Shown in pieces: positions 1-10,806 of a stretch of DNA of 64,000 nt. Made by a program: the position numbers and the translations under genes. The DNA is from Nemertoderma westbladi. Lineage: Eukaryota; Xenacoelomorpha; Nemertodermatida; Nemertodermatidae. The notes beneath the pieces were generated by a model that saw only the letters and a list, made by a program, of their open reading frames with translations, searched no databases and was not told the origin of the DNA. The stretch covers positions 1 to 64,000 of the forward strand of contig JAUCBJ010003225.1 in the NCBI GenBank assembly GCA_032718475.1. Direction: 5' to 3'. Numbering within the stretch: the first letter of the stretch is position 1; each line of letters begins with the position of its first letter.

Positions 1-366
1 CGGACCTACCGATTACCCATCCCTGTGTCAGCATAGATCGGCTTGCCACGGACCTACCGATTACCCATCCCTGTGTCAGCATAGATCGGCTTGCCACGGA
101 CCTACCGATTACCCATCCCTGTGTCAGCATAGATCGGCTTGCCACGGACCTACCGATTACCCATCCCTGTGTCAGCATAGATCGGCTTGCCACGGACCTA
201 CCGATTACCCATCCCTGTGTCAGCATAGATCGGCTTGCCACGGACCTACCGATTACCCATCCCTGTGTCAGCATAGATCGGCTTGCCACGGACCTACCGA
301 TTACCCATCCCTGTGTCAGCATAGATCGGCTTGCCACGGACCTACCGATTACCCATCCCTGTGTCA
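1..366. repeat. 48-bp minisatellite at the window edge
   Basis: A 48-bp unit beginning CGGACCTACCGATTACCCAT and ending CGGCTTGCCA is repeated about 7.6 times with no visible sequence difference between copies. The array breaks off after CCCTGTGTCAG, where unique AT-rich sequence starts. It begins at the first base of the window, so its true length is unknown. Identical copies suggest recent expansion or gene-conversion-like homogenisation. There is no coding potential. Confidence 0.97.
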
Positions 367-935
367 GGTGTAATAAATAGTAATACATTTTCGATAAGGG
401 GATATTGGTTGAAGAATAGGGTGATCCAACCTGTATGTGAAATTACAATTGTGACGCTTTAAGTATTGCACGTGGGAACTATTTGGGCAATTTTTTCGTC
501 TAGCAACTTAATTTTGTTCAAATTAACTTGTTAGATATTTTATTCCAAAATTGAAACATTACTCAACGCCGTTAGTATTAACAGCGAGTTGTTATTTAGC
601 ACTTTACAACTTCAGAGGACATTACAGCATTGTATTGGCCTGTACATTTAGTATTGTATTTGGTGTTATCAGTGAAGTATGTCCCCATAGTGGACATTAC
701 TTAACGCCGTCATTGGTTACCACGTAAACAATAGATTGAAATAACAAGTAGCTATATTATTAACATGGCTCCAAACGCCACCATAAATATAAGCCAACTT
801 ATTTATAACATAATTTATGTCATTTTTACATTTATTTTTACAGCAACTAATTTAATTTGTGCAGTTTCTATCACTTATAATAAATAATATATTGAAAATC
901 ATTTCGTAATGTTAAAATTTTGGAATAAAACTACA
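367..935. other. AT-rich intergenic DNA, nothing recognised
   Basis: AT-rich unique sequence with no long reading frame and no repeat that I recognise. Confidence 0.5.
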
Positions 936-1083
936 TACATACTTGTTGCAAGTGTGTTGTTGCAAACTTTACAGTGTTCTGATCCTCGTGGCTTTATTTT
1001 CACTCACTCACTAACGTTCGTTCGTGTAACAAAGCCACTCGGATCACCACACTGTAAAGTGATACTTTACACACAAGTATGTA
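936..1083. repeat. Short fold-back (MITE-like) element
   Basis: The two ends are inverted copies of each other: TACATACTTGT at the left is mirrored by ACAAGTATGTA at the right. An inner pair (ACTTTACAGTGT, then GATCC.CGTGGCTTT) is also inverted around a centre near 1010. The whole 148 bp can fold into an imperfect hairpin and has no coding capacity. This is the structure of a non-autonomous DNA transposon. No superfamily can be named. Confidence 0.65.
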
Positions 1084-2067
1084 AATAGTTATAACCCTAT
1101 TTGGCCCTGGCTGTCAATTTAGTAAATCTTCTTCAAGTCAAAATAGTGTCAAATCGCTTACCCCTGACCTCCTGCCATCCTACCACTTACGCCTATGTAA
1201 TTGCATTATATAAAGTATCCGAATTTCATCGTAATAAGCTATCGTTTTCATATTTCACTCACTCAGGTTGCTCATTAGTATAAAATTTCCATTCAAGTCT
1301 GTATGGGACACCGTGACACTTTATACAGTATATACTACTACTACATAATAATTTCCTAAATCCTACTACTACACTACTACCAATCTAACGTCCGTAGCAG
1401 CCCGCTCCACTTTATTCAGTATAGAACCCCGAAGAAATTACCCTAAAACACTTTGTGACAACAACATTTATGGCCAATCTTGAGCTTTATTTCATTCGAG
1501 CTCAAGAATCGTGATTTGTACATTAATACATTCACTTTATTGAATGTATTATGTGATTTATTACAATATGATCCTGATATTAGCTGGCTAACATAACATC
1601 TGGCGCTACCCGCATTGAATGACAATTAATGCACTTGCACAGCGCTCCACTTCACATTGCTGCTTCCTCCTTGTAATTCACTATTGAGATCAGTTGGAGT
1701 GTGAAATGTTGTTAACTGCAAGGAGTTGATGGGACCACCATGTTCCGCCGTGCTTCCAGATCCACACTTTCCAAAACAATTTTTTGGAAATTTCCGTCAA
1801 ATGATATTTTGGGCTTAGATATTGTTTCATTCTATAATTCTATAATATAATAATTCTATATAGTTTCATCCTATAATAATTGTGCACATTTTCAGTAGCC
1901 AACAAGTGTTTTTTTTATAGTTCAAACCATAATTTGCTTATATTGTTTAAAATTAGCTAGCTACTTTTACCGTGTTTTTTTTTGATCACTTCAAATATAC
2001 TTAATTTAAAATTATATATTTAAATAATAAATATATAATTTTAATATATTTTAAATTTACAATAATT
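1084..2067. other. AT-rich intergenic DNA
   Basis: No gene is supported. Short ORFs here are not conserved-looking and have no motif. The last 100 bp are almost pure A/T immediately before the 88-bp minisatellite. Confidence 0.5.
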
Positions 2068-2870
2068 TTGTCCATCACCTGTATAGGTGTGTGCCTCTCC
2101 ACCTCAGAGTGGTCATCACCTCTAGTATGTGTGTGTACCTCTTCACCTGTCTGTCTCCATCACCTGTATGTGTGTGAGTACCTCTCCACCTCAGAGTGGT
2201 CCATCACCTCTAGTATGTGTGTGTACCTCTTCACCTGTCTGTCTCCATCACCTGTATGTGTGTGAGTACCTCTCCACCTCAGAGTGGTCCATCACCTCTA
2301 GTATGTGTGTGTACCTCTTCACCTGTCTGTCTCCATCACCTGTATGTGTGTGAGTACCTCTCCACCTCAGAGTGGTCCATCACCTCTAGTATGTGTGTGT
2401 ACCTCTTCACCTGTCTGTCTCCATCACCTGTATGTGTGTGAGTACCTCTCCACCTCAGAGTGGTCCATCACCACTAGTATGTGTGTGTACCTCTTCACCT
2501 GTCTGTCTCCATCACCTGTATGTGTGTGAGTACCTCTCCACCTCAGAGTGGTCCATCACCTCTAGTATGTGTGTGTACCTCTTCACCTGTTTGTCTCCAT
2601 CACCTGTATGTGTGTGAGTACCTCTCCACCTCAGAGTGGTCCATCACCTCTAGTATGTGTGTGTACCTCTTCACCTGTCTGTCTCCATCACCTGTATGTG
2701 TGTGAGTACCTCTCCACCTCAGAGTGGTCCATCACCTCTAGTATGTGTGTGTACCTCTTCACCTGTCTGTCTCCATCACCTGTATGTGTGTGAGTACCTC
2801 TCCACCTCAGAGTGGTCCATCACCTCTAGTATGTGTGTGTACCTCTTCACCTGTCCATCACCTGTATATG
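2068..2870. repeat. 88-bp minisatellite built from two related half-units
   Basis: About nine copies of an 88-bp unit with very few substitutions. Each unit holds two related half-units of about 44 bp. One contains GTGTGTACCTCTTCACCTGT and the other contains GTGAGTACCTCTCCACCTCA, and both are followed by a CCATCACCT block. The array therefore looks like a diverged dimer that was then amplified. The last unit is truncated and degenerates near 2,860. Every copy is open in one frame for about 74 codons, but the period is not a multiple of three, so the ORF is a by-product. Confidence 0.95.
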
Positions 2871-3955
2871 TGTGTACATCTCATCCTCAATTGCCCATTT
2901 CTTCACAAATCACTGCTGATTGTATCAATCAGTGCGGTTGAAAATCAATTTTCCGTGAATATTGAAAGTAAACCAGTCATGATGAGGTGAAGACTATTGT
3001 ATTCTTATAGGGATCTTAATGTATATCCAGAATTTATAGTCCTGCACATAACAACGTAAAATATCTGTATGACTGTATGAAAAGAAGAAAATGATGCATC
3101 AAAGTATACATTGCTAATAGTTGATGGAGTTCATATTCAATGGGTGCCAGTCTATAGCAGTACTTTATTTAAGAAGTTGACTTTGTTTACAAGGTCTACA
3201 TAAGCTTATAATTGAAGTCCCCAAAGATGGCAAGTAACTCTTGTTGATCTTACCAACAACTGCACTTTGATTGATTTTTAGAAAACCTCAGATTCATCAG
3301 CACTGCTCACTGCTGCTGGCCTGGTGGGCGAATGACAAAATTTGCGAAAAAATGGAAATTTATTTATATTAATGCTTTAATGTTCTAGTAATTTGTTATG
3401 CAATAGTTTTCATTATTACTCGAGAGATGATTACTTTATTATTCAGTTCATGGAGTTATTGCAGTAAACCTGAATCTATAATTCTGTTTAATCGGTTAAT
3501 CTATTCTAACAAAGAGTTATATATATTTACGAATTTGCTGCTATTTTTATGTCAGCCTGTGGGGGCAGTAGGTTTTATTGCCAAGACATTATACCATAAC
3601 AGCTTACAATTGGTTCAGTTGCAACAGGAAATAAGGAACTTGATCTGACTGGAGTAATACTGTAATAATTATGGTACCGTGTATCTCAACAGGACCAAAG
3701 CGAATATCAACTTAAATGTACTTATATCTCAGTTATTGCTGTCCGATTAATTAGTTTACCCGGAGTCATGACATGTTCAGCGCTGCAATATGTGCAATAA
3801 TGCAGCGATAATAAATCAGGAAGCAAAGCTCGACAAAACCAGACAATAATATTATTGAAATTATAATGATTAATAAACATCCAACATATGAATAATATTG
3901 ACCATCGCTTTGCAACTTTTATGATTACTTAGAATATATTAATATATTATTTTAA
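2871..3955. other. Intergenic DNA
   Basis: No supported gene. A short open stretch at 3427-3648 has no recognisable domain. Confidence 0.5.
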
Positions 3956-4126
3956 ATTACAAATAAAACGCCACTAGTCTTAAACAAAGTAAATCTTCTT
4001 AAATTTATAAAAATAAATACACTGAAGTTAACTAAAATGTGGGGTTTTAGTTAAATTTAGTGTAATTATTTTAATGAATTCAAGAAGATTTACATTGCGG
4101 AAGACTAGTAGTGTTTTATGTGTAAT
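3956..4126. repeat. Fold-back (MITE-like) element
   Basis: The left arm (about 3956-4000, containing ACTAGTCTT and GTAAATCTTCTT) is repeated inverted in the right arm (about 4081-4126, containing AAGAAGATTTAC and AAGACTAGT). Arms are about 45 bp with a few mismatches around an AT-rich centre. Both ends are flanked by TATTAATATATTA-like sequence, which could contain the target-site duplication. Confidence 0.7.
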
Positions 4127-4399
4127 ATATTAATAGACTTCCGAGCCGTCCGGGCTCACACCACTTACTTGTGAGATTAATATATTTTTTATGCATACAT
4201 ACCTTTTATATCTCCATAACGGAGATCAGTTATCTGTGTCAGTTTATCGGCATTTGTGTTAGTGTATACCCTTGTGTTTTATTACAGACACCACGTTCGA
4301 TTTGTGTTGTAAGAGTTTCAATTAAATAAATTGTAACACAATAATATATGGAACAACATAAATGCCATTGTTTACATATGTTAGGTTACATATAGGACC

Positions 4400-6031
4400 T
4401 GCTTTATAGAAGTAAAAGTGTCTGAGTCTGTACTCCCAGATATTCCCATTGGCGATATCTCCTTTGCAGAAGTGAAGGCTGCTGCAAAGAGCATTAAGAC
4501 CAATCGTGCCAGTGGAGTAGATGGTGTTCCCCCTGAGGTCTTTAAAATACCTGAGTGTTTAAAGCTCATCTATCCCATCATAGTAGATATGTACCGAACA
4601 ACAAGAGTCCCACAAGAAATGAAAACAAATAAGTTGGTGCCAGTTCCCAAGAAGGGCAACCTAACACTCTATGGTTCTTTTGGGGGAATCTCATTGATCT
4701 CGATTGCTGCAAAGCTATACAATAGGATTCTATTAAATCGCATCAGTGATCCCATAGAGAGACTGCTCCGTGGAAATCAGAATGGGTTCCGTAAAGGTCG
4801 TGGGACCATGGAGCCCATTTTGGCACTTAGAAGGATAATTGAAGAATTATCAAAAAAGAAAGACAGGCATCTGGCTGTTATCTTTGTTGACTTCTTCAAG
4901 GCCTTTGATTCAGTCTCTCGCTCACGTATGTTCAGCATACTTTCATTATATGGGATTCCTGATGAAATTATTGCAGCAATCAGATCAGTATACGATGGTT
5001 CGACAACATTTGTGTCTACTGTTGACGGTGACACAGAACCATTTGAAGTGTTATGGGGCGTCCTCCAAGGAGACACACCTGCACCATTCTTGTTCATTAT
5101 TGTGGTTGACTATGTTCTACGCATCTCCTTAGATCATCATAATGATGATGGGGTGATGATAACTCCACCTACTGGCTCCAGAAGTCGAGGAAATCCTGCC
5201 AAGTACCTAACTGATCTAGACTTTGCTGATGAATTAGGAGTACTCTCAGAATCATTAGAGGGAGCCCAACGGCTCCTCAGCTCATTAGAACATGCTGCTT
5301 CTAGTGTTCGTCTTTTTATTAACCCCAGAAAGACCAAAATTCTGACAGTTAACTTTGAAAGTCCTCAGCAAGTCTCTGATCGGATGAGCATAAGCTCAAA
5401 GAATGGTATGCTTGAGCATGTGGACGACTTCTGTTACCTGGGATCATGGATCCGGAAGTCAGGTGAGGACCTTCGAATACGTAAGGGAAAGGCATGGGCA
5501 GCCTTGAATAGGCTTTCCAGGATTTGGAAGTCACCGAGAATTAATCTGAAACTTAAGGTCCGATTATTTAGAGCAGCAGTAGTTCCAGTACTCCTCTACG
5601 GGAGTCCATGCTGGGCTCTAACTGCTGAGGACACCAAATCTCTGGATGGCACATTCACAAGAATCCTACGCCGGGTTCAATGTTTCAAGTACAATGCACA
5701 CATCTCCAACCAGACACTATATAACATTGGAGGTGTCTCATTGGTTCCCCCAGGCTTGACACCAGAACAAAATCGCCTCCGCTTTGCAGGACATTGCTTT
5801 CGCCGTGAGGACCAGCCAGTGCATAATCTTGTACTTTGGCAGCCTCATGCAGTGAATAAGCATGGTGGACAGCCCATGACTTTCTTGAGACGTATCTTAA
5901 AGGACACTGGCCTTAAAGATGTGGATGATCTAGCAAATGTCATGGGTGATAGGGAGTTGTGGCGGTGCAATTTTGTTGACAAGCCGGCACAGCATTCCTA
6001 AAAATGCAGCTGCAATGCAGCATGCCGATCC

Positions 6032-6063
<32 letters not shown>

Positions 6064-6065
6064 TC
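4400..6065 (+). mobile_element. RTE-like non-LTR retrotransposon, longest copy, 5' truncated
   Basis: This copy carries a reverse transcriptase reading frame followed by a short conserved 3' region (GCAGCTGCAATGCAGCATGC) and a tail of about ten TAG triplets. A microsatellite-like 3' tail is typical of the RTE group and related LINEs. No endonuclease domain precedes the RT, so the 5' part is missing. Five other partial copies of the same family lie in this window (6.6, 43.9, 54.0, 55.9 and 58.5 kb), all on the + strand. The exact left boundary and target-site duplication could not be identified. Confidence 0.88.
4418..6001 (+). CDS. LINE reverse transcriptase (truncated ORF, altered active site)
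   Basis: The frame encodes about 527 residues of an RNA-dependent DNA polymerase. Fingers motifs come first (KTNRASGVDGVPPE near residues 27-40). Motif A is FVDFFKAFDSVSR (156-168) with the catalytic Asp at 158. The motif B region is VLQGDTPAPF (215-224). Motif C is LDFADE (267-272). A C-terminal LINE domain follows (LYGSPCWAL, then RLRFAGHCFRRED), ending in a WRCNFVDKPAQHS tail. The first codon in the open frame is GTG rather than ATG and the frame continues an upstream-truncated protein, so this is not a true start. Motif C normally ends in two aspartates (FADD). Here the second is Glu, while the related copy near 57.5 kb has FADD. This copy is probably inactive. Confidence 0.9.
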   Translation: MSESVLPDIPIGDISFAEVKAAAKSIKTNRASGVDGVPPEVFKIPECLKLIYPIIVDMYRTTRVPQEMKTNKLVPVPKKGNLTLYGSFGGISLISIAAKLYNRILLNRISDPIERLLRGNQNGFRKGRGTMEPILALRRIIEELSKKKDRHLAVIFVDFFKAFDSVSRSRMFSILSLYGIPDEIIAAIRSVYDGSTTFVSTVDGDTEPFEVLWGVLQGDTPAPFLFIIVVDYVLRISLDHHNDDGVMITPPTGSRSRGNPAKYLTDLDFADELGVLSESLEGAQRLLSSLEHAASSVRLFINPRKTKILTVNFESPQQVSDRMSISSKNGMLEHVDDFCYLGSWIRKSGEDLRIRKGKAWAALNRLSRIWKSPRINLKLKVRLFRAAVVPVLLYGSPCWALTAEDTKSLDGTFTRILRRVQCFKYNAHISNQTLYNIGGVSLVPPGLTPEQNRLRFAGHCFRREDQPVHNLVLWQPHAVNKHGGQPMTFLRRILKDTGLKDVDDLANVMGDRELWRCNFVDKPAQHS

Positions 6066-6640
6066 TGGTTTGATTGTATGATATTTATAGAAATTTTCTC
6101 TGAGAACGGCAAAGCTGGTACAATAATTTTATCACACCAAGCTGAGTTTAAATTTAAAGCATCCAATCCTTTATTACTAGTGCTGGTAATAGAGAATGGA
6201 TATGATTGTTTGACTATTTACCAAAAAAAATAATATCTCAGAAAAACTGCACAGGCAATATTCTTACATTCCCAACACATGGCATATTTCCACATACTAC
6301 GCAATTGATAAAGAATAAGGAGTAATTCAATTGATTTCTTGAAATTACTATTTGATTTTCACAATAACTTATTTACTAAGTTTTAATCTCAAGCAAAAAT
6401 ATGATATCGAACTGTAATAGGAACAGTGTGGTATGGGGAATAAAAAATCTAAATCTAATGTAAAACCAGAGATATTAATTTAATTCATCTTCCTTCACTT
6501 GTTTCCACATGGATCCATATCCATCGCACTTTAGAACCTTATACAGCTGTTCCCTCACAATCTTCGCAAGCGTCGTGCACTTAAAGGATAGTGATTAGTT
6601 AAGGAGATGTAAAAAAGTTATCGATGAATGTGTGAATTGG
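6066..6640. other. Intergenic DNA between two LINE copies
   Basis: No gene, repeat or RNA signal is recognised in this stretch. Confidence 0.4.
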
Positions 6641-6917
6641 TCTTTTTATTAACTCCAGAAAGACCAAAATTCTGACAGTTAACTTTGAAAGTCCTCAGCA
6701 AGTCTCTGATCGGATGAGCATAAGCTCAAAGGATGGTATGGTGGACAGCCCATGACTTTCTTGAGACGCATCTTAAAGGACACTGGCCTTAAAGATGCGG
6801 ATGATCTAGCAAATGTCATGGGTGATAGGGAGTTGTGGCGGTGCAATTTTGTTGACAAGCCGGCACAGCATTCTTAAAAATGCAGCTGCAATACAGCATG
6901 CCGATCCTAGTAGTAGT
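6641..6917 (+). mobile_element. Internally deleted copy of the RTE-like element
   Basis: The left part matches the RT frame around the INPRKTKILTVN region of the copy at 4.4-6.0 kb. At about 6738 it jumps directly to the last 130 bp of the element (GGACAGCCCATGACTTTC onward) and ends with three TAG triplets. The missing piece is roughly 460 bp. The junction falls at a shared ATGGT, as expected for a microhomology-mediated deletion. Confidence 0.85.
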
Positions 6918-7342
6918 TATACCAGCATGTCACGAACAAGGTATTCCATTCCCTGTTCCATAGAAAGGAAATCGAACTCAATTTTAAACTCATAGAATTA
7001 CTCTAATCTCAATAGCAGCGGAGTTACTCAACCGAATTATGAATCAATACAATCAAGGATCCCTTTAAATAGGTCTCGCGGCTTCTAATTACCGGTAACT
7101 TCAATTATTACGGAATTGGTGTATCTTTGTTGATTGTAGGTAGAACTTAAGATGCGGTAAAATAATCAACAGCCAGTTTCTGGTAGAATGCATATAATAA
7201 TTGAGTTACCGTACTTGACTGACACATTCCTGACATTCGGACATAATGCATACTTCCACATACTGACATTCGGGACTGAATTCCTCTCTGAGCAACCTCT
7301 CGTCTCTTGAAATTGCCGAATTTACAGAAAAAAATTACAGAT
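6918..7342. other. Intergenic DNA
   Basis: No feature is recognised. Confidence 0.4.
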
Positions 7343-7639
7343 GAAGCCCCGTTCACATCCAATGGTGCGTGAGCGTTAAAGTAGTCTAGCAGTATTGAAG
7401 CGGTAAGCCAGCGGTACACTACCCGGAGCCCGTTCACACCCAACGGTAATGTTGCGGTAACTGATTGTCTATCTGTCGACTGTGGATTCAACAGGAAATT
7501 ACATTAATTGTTTTAACATTGTTTAAATGGGCTGCGGTAAACCGCGAGGTTTAGCGCAGAACTACCTGTTGGGTCGGTGTACCGCTGGCCCTGTGGTACA
7601 ATACGCGATGTACCGTTCCGTTGGATGTGAATGGGCCTT
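7343..7639. mobile_element. MITE with CCCGTTCACATCCAA-type terminal repeats
   Basis: The left end contains CCCGTTCACATCCAATGG and the right end contains CCGTTGGATGTGAATGGGCC, which are inverted copies. The interior is non-coding and repeats GCGGTAA several times. Terminal repeats of this GTTCACA type are seen in short non-autonomous DNA transposons of many animals. The superfamily is not decided here. Confidence 0.72.
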
Positions 7640-7736
7640 AAAGAATTTACAATACACCATACATAAAACATGCTATAAAATGACTATAAATTCAACATAA
7701 CAAATAAATAATATATTTAAACATATTAACCCCCCA

Positions 7737-8040
7737 GGGGGTCATTATGGGCCCATGTGAAGAATACCAGACTTTCTGCCGTTATATTTCACTTTGCAGT
7801 TACCCCCATGTGAAGAATACCAGGTTTTCACCAAAAACACAGGTTACAGAAGGGCTGAATCTAACCAAAACAATAAACAAATTAGTATCTATGCAGGTTA
7901 TAAGACAGAAATAAGCGCTATAAAACACTTAAAAAAGATAAATTAAAAAAAATAAAAAATCTTCATATATAAAATTCCAATAAAAAGTCGACCGAAAAGT
8001 GAAATCCTGGTATTCTTCACAAGGGCGTCATTATGACCCC
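7737..8040. mobile_element. MITE with about 40-bp terminal inverted repeats
   Basis: The left end starts GGGGTCATTATGGGCCCATG and continues GTGAAGAATACCAG. The right end carries CTGGTATTCTTCAC, then GGGCGTCATTATGACCCC, inverted to the left end with few mismatches. A second copy of the CCCATGTGAAGAATACCAGG block lies inside at about 7805. The interior (7837-7882) also contains the dispersed motif GGTTACAGA...AACCAAAACAATAAA found in several other elements of this window. Confidence 0.8.
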
Positions 8041-9887
8041 ACCCGTGTTTTTTTGTTGTAACTCGGAAACAAACGCAATTTTATGACTTTTCCTAAAAAT
8101 CTGTCTTCCTAATAGTGAAAACGGTTTTCAAAAATTGTAAAGGATTCCTCGTGCCTTCAGCACGATAAGCTCCTAAACGGCTTTTAAAAGTATTTCAAAA
8201 TAATTTAAAGTGCTGATACACTTTGTTAACAGTATTGGTTCATCGGTCGAGAAGACTGACTTGTAAATAGCTCGCATAAAACACGGTCCTTCAATGACTT
8301 GTTATTTACGGACTTTCAAGATAGTACTAAATAAAACACAGTGATATATATTTTCCAGATGGTAATAATGCAGCCTTGGAATAAAAATAGTGTACGCTAC
8401 ATAACACCATAGAAAATCCTCGGGGAAGAGGGAAAATGATAAACCGGGTGGGGGGTGCTTTGGGTCCGTCAGGATCCAAAGTATAGACTCGAAAAATAAT
8501 ACAATCCAAAAAAATTGAAACCAAAATGTAGAGCAGAAAATACGGTATTTCAGTCGTTTCTTATGCTAAAATACTCAGAAAAAGTATAATATGGAAAAAA
8601 AAGTCTAAAAATAGGGTTTTAGTCAAAAACGTTATAGTCGGTCCTAATAAACTTGGTGCAGCTTCACGCTATTGGAAAACTTGAAATAGTACAAACACCA
8701 GGTTACTTTCTGTGTCCAAACGGGGGAGGGACCGATTGGACGCAGGAAGTTAGCTGCTACTTTGTCCTATGACTCAGAGATTTGACCGAATGTCGCTCCA
8801 ATGAATGAGCCTGCGGGTAGAGCGCGCAAGCTCTAGAGGGATGGTTGGCCAAAAGCTTTGTTCTCAGCGGGATCTACCCAGGAAGTCTGCCGACTGCTGA
8901 GAAACTGAGCCAAGATAACGTGCCAGGGGCTGCCATATACATGGCCGAGTGTTTCTGACTCTCGAATTTGTGAAATGTCGCCCCTTTTAAACCAGGTGTT
9001 TTGGGTCAATATGGAGTTGACCCCCAATTAACTAACACTTGCTGCGGATGGTGGTCTTTCCTTGGTAAGGATCTGTTAAATACACGTTAAGTTATGATTG
9101 ATTGAAATTGACAGATAAACTGAGCAGTAATGTGTCCACTACTCTTTATGTCATTGAGAGTTTTTATTGGATATAATAATGATTCCCTGAGTATGTAGGT
9201 AGAGTAGTAGGTATGTAGGCCAGGCGCAATAGGGAAGAGTTCTCCAGGTTCTCCCATTGGGTGTAGATAATTGGAAGAGAATCCAGGGGTGGTATGTGGG
9301 TTTATTAAGCGGTTAAAGGTAACTGTGAAGGACAAGGGCTGTAGTATATTCAATAACATAACATAACAATAACATAATAAGCTGCACTTCTCTCCATCAT
9401 ATAAAAAATAAAGATATAAAAAAACAAAGATTTCCAGAGCAGAGAGCCAAGTTCTGCACCACATTTGAAACCAATAATGGCACTGGCAAAAGTCTGCCTT
9501 CCAAACGTTCAAGGAGGATGCACTTGAGTAAAATGTCTACCAACCAGAAGCGAATGTAGTTCATAAATAAATGAAAAAGTAAATGTTGAATATAAATGCA
9601 GTATATAAATAAAAACAGTAGGAATGCTTTCTGTGGGTGCATCGTGGATATGGATTTTAACCACAATAAAAGTAATAATATATAATATTATAAGTATTAA
9701 TAAAAGTTAGAATTGTTTACTGTTATTATGTATTAAATATTGTGGGGTGATTCAAAACTGCGAGCCATCAGCGAACTGTTAAAATTAATTATACTATAAA
9801 TTAAATCGGTAAAAACTTTCTGACTTTGTGGCGACAAAAATGACATTATATTTATTATACAATAGGCTTAGCTTTCGTGCTGTTTAC
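8041..9887. other. Intergenic DNA, no supported gene
   Basis: Short ORFs occur on the minus strand (longest 141 codons at 9087-9512) but show no domain and have AT-rich, non-coding-like composition. I see no repeat or RNA gene. Confidence 0.4.
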
Positions 9888-10806
9888 TACCGGTGTAACA
9901 GGAAAATATGCCCCCCGGGAAATGTGCCCGGGGGGGCATATTTTCCTAGGAAAAAATGCCCCCCCGGGCAAATTTCCCTAGGAAAAAATGCCCCCCTTAG
10001 GAAATTATGCCCCCCCTGAATTATACAATAAACAAAACTTATTACTACTAAAACTTACAAAAATTATACAAAACAATAAACAGTCACTTTACCAAATGAA
10101 GGAAAGGAGCAGGTTACAGAGGCAGGCCTTTCTAACCAAAACAATAAACGATCATTTAACTAATTGAGGGAAAGGAGTAGGTTACAGAGGCGGGATTTTC
10201 TAACCAAAACAATAAACAGTCACTTTAGCAAATCAGGGAAAGGAGCAGGTTACAGAGACGGGATTTTCTAACCAAAACAATAAACGATAACATTACCAAT
10301 TGAGTGAAAGGAGCAGGTTACAGAGGCGGGATTTTCTAACCAAAACAATAAACAATCACTTTACCAAATCAGGGAAAGGAGCAGGTTACAGACTTAAAAA
10401 AGCTTGGAGCTGCTCGACGCCCACACAACACCACACACTCGCACTGCTGTTATACCAGTAGTTACTACAGTAGCCTACTGACTTAGATACTTCAGTATGC
10501 TGTTCTACATCCCTTACTGCCTTACCTGCTTACCTACCGGCAGACCGGTACCGTACTATTCTTCCAACTATTACAAGTTCTGCAGTTGGTAGATTAAAAG
10601 TGGCTACCATCAGACCGGTATCGTACCAGTTTTCAGACTTTTGAGGGGGGCTAATTTTCCTGAGGGGAGGCATTATTTTCGAAGGAGAAAATGCCCCCCC
10701 GGGCTAAATTTCCTAGGAAAAATTGCCCAGGGGGACATAATATCCTAGGAAATAATGCCCCGGGGGGCATATTCTAGGGGGGGCTGATTTCCTTGTGACA
10801 CCGGTA
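9888..10806. mobile_element. 0.92-kb inverted-repeat element with C/G-rich modules
   Basis: The ends are inverted: TACCGGTGTAACAGGAAA at the left and TTTCCTTGTGACACCGGTA at the right. Just inside each end is a series of modules alternating ATGCCCCCCGGG-type C/G blocks with TTTCCTAGGAAA palindromes, in opposite orientation at the two ends. The middle holds a 68-bp minisatellite (10,050-10,393) and about 200 bp of unique sequence. There is no transposase. This looks like a non-autonomous DNA transposon of a family I do not recognise. Confidence 0.72.
10050..10393. repeat. 68-bp minisatellite inside the inverted-repeat element
   Basis: AGGTTACAGA begins at 10,111, 10,179, 10,247, 10,315 and 10,383, an exact 68-bp period. 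Each unit includes TTTCTAACCAAAACAATAAA followed by a more variable CACTTTACCAAAT stretch and GGAAAGGAGC. The same unit core occurs singly or inverted at other loci in the window. Confidence 0.93.

Noticed and set aside
2129-2990. A ladder of overlapping 74-94-codon Cys/Ser/Pro-rich ORFs
   Set aside because: They arise from the 88-bp minisatellite being stop-free in one frame. The period is not a multiple of three, there is no start context and no signal peptide or domain that makes sense.
9087-9666. Minus-strand hydrophobic ORFs as a membrane protein
   Set aside because: Overlapping frames in AT-rich DNA give Phe/Leu/Tyr runs by chance. No start context, no conserved motif and no splice signals.
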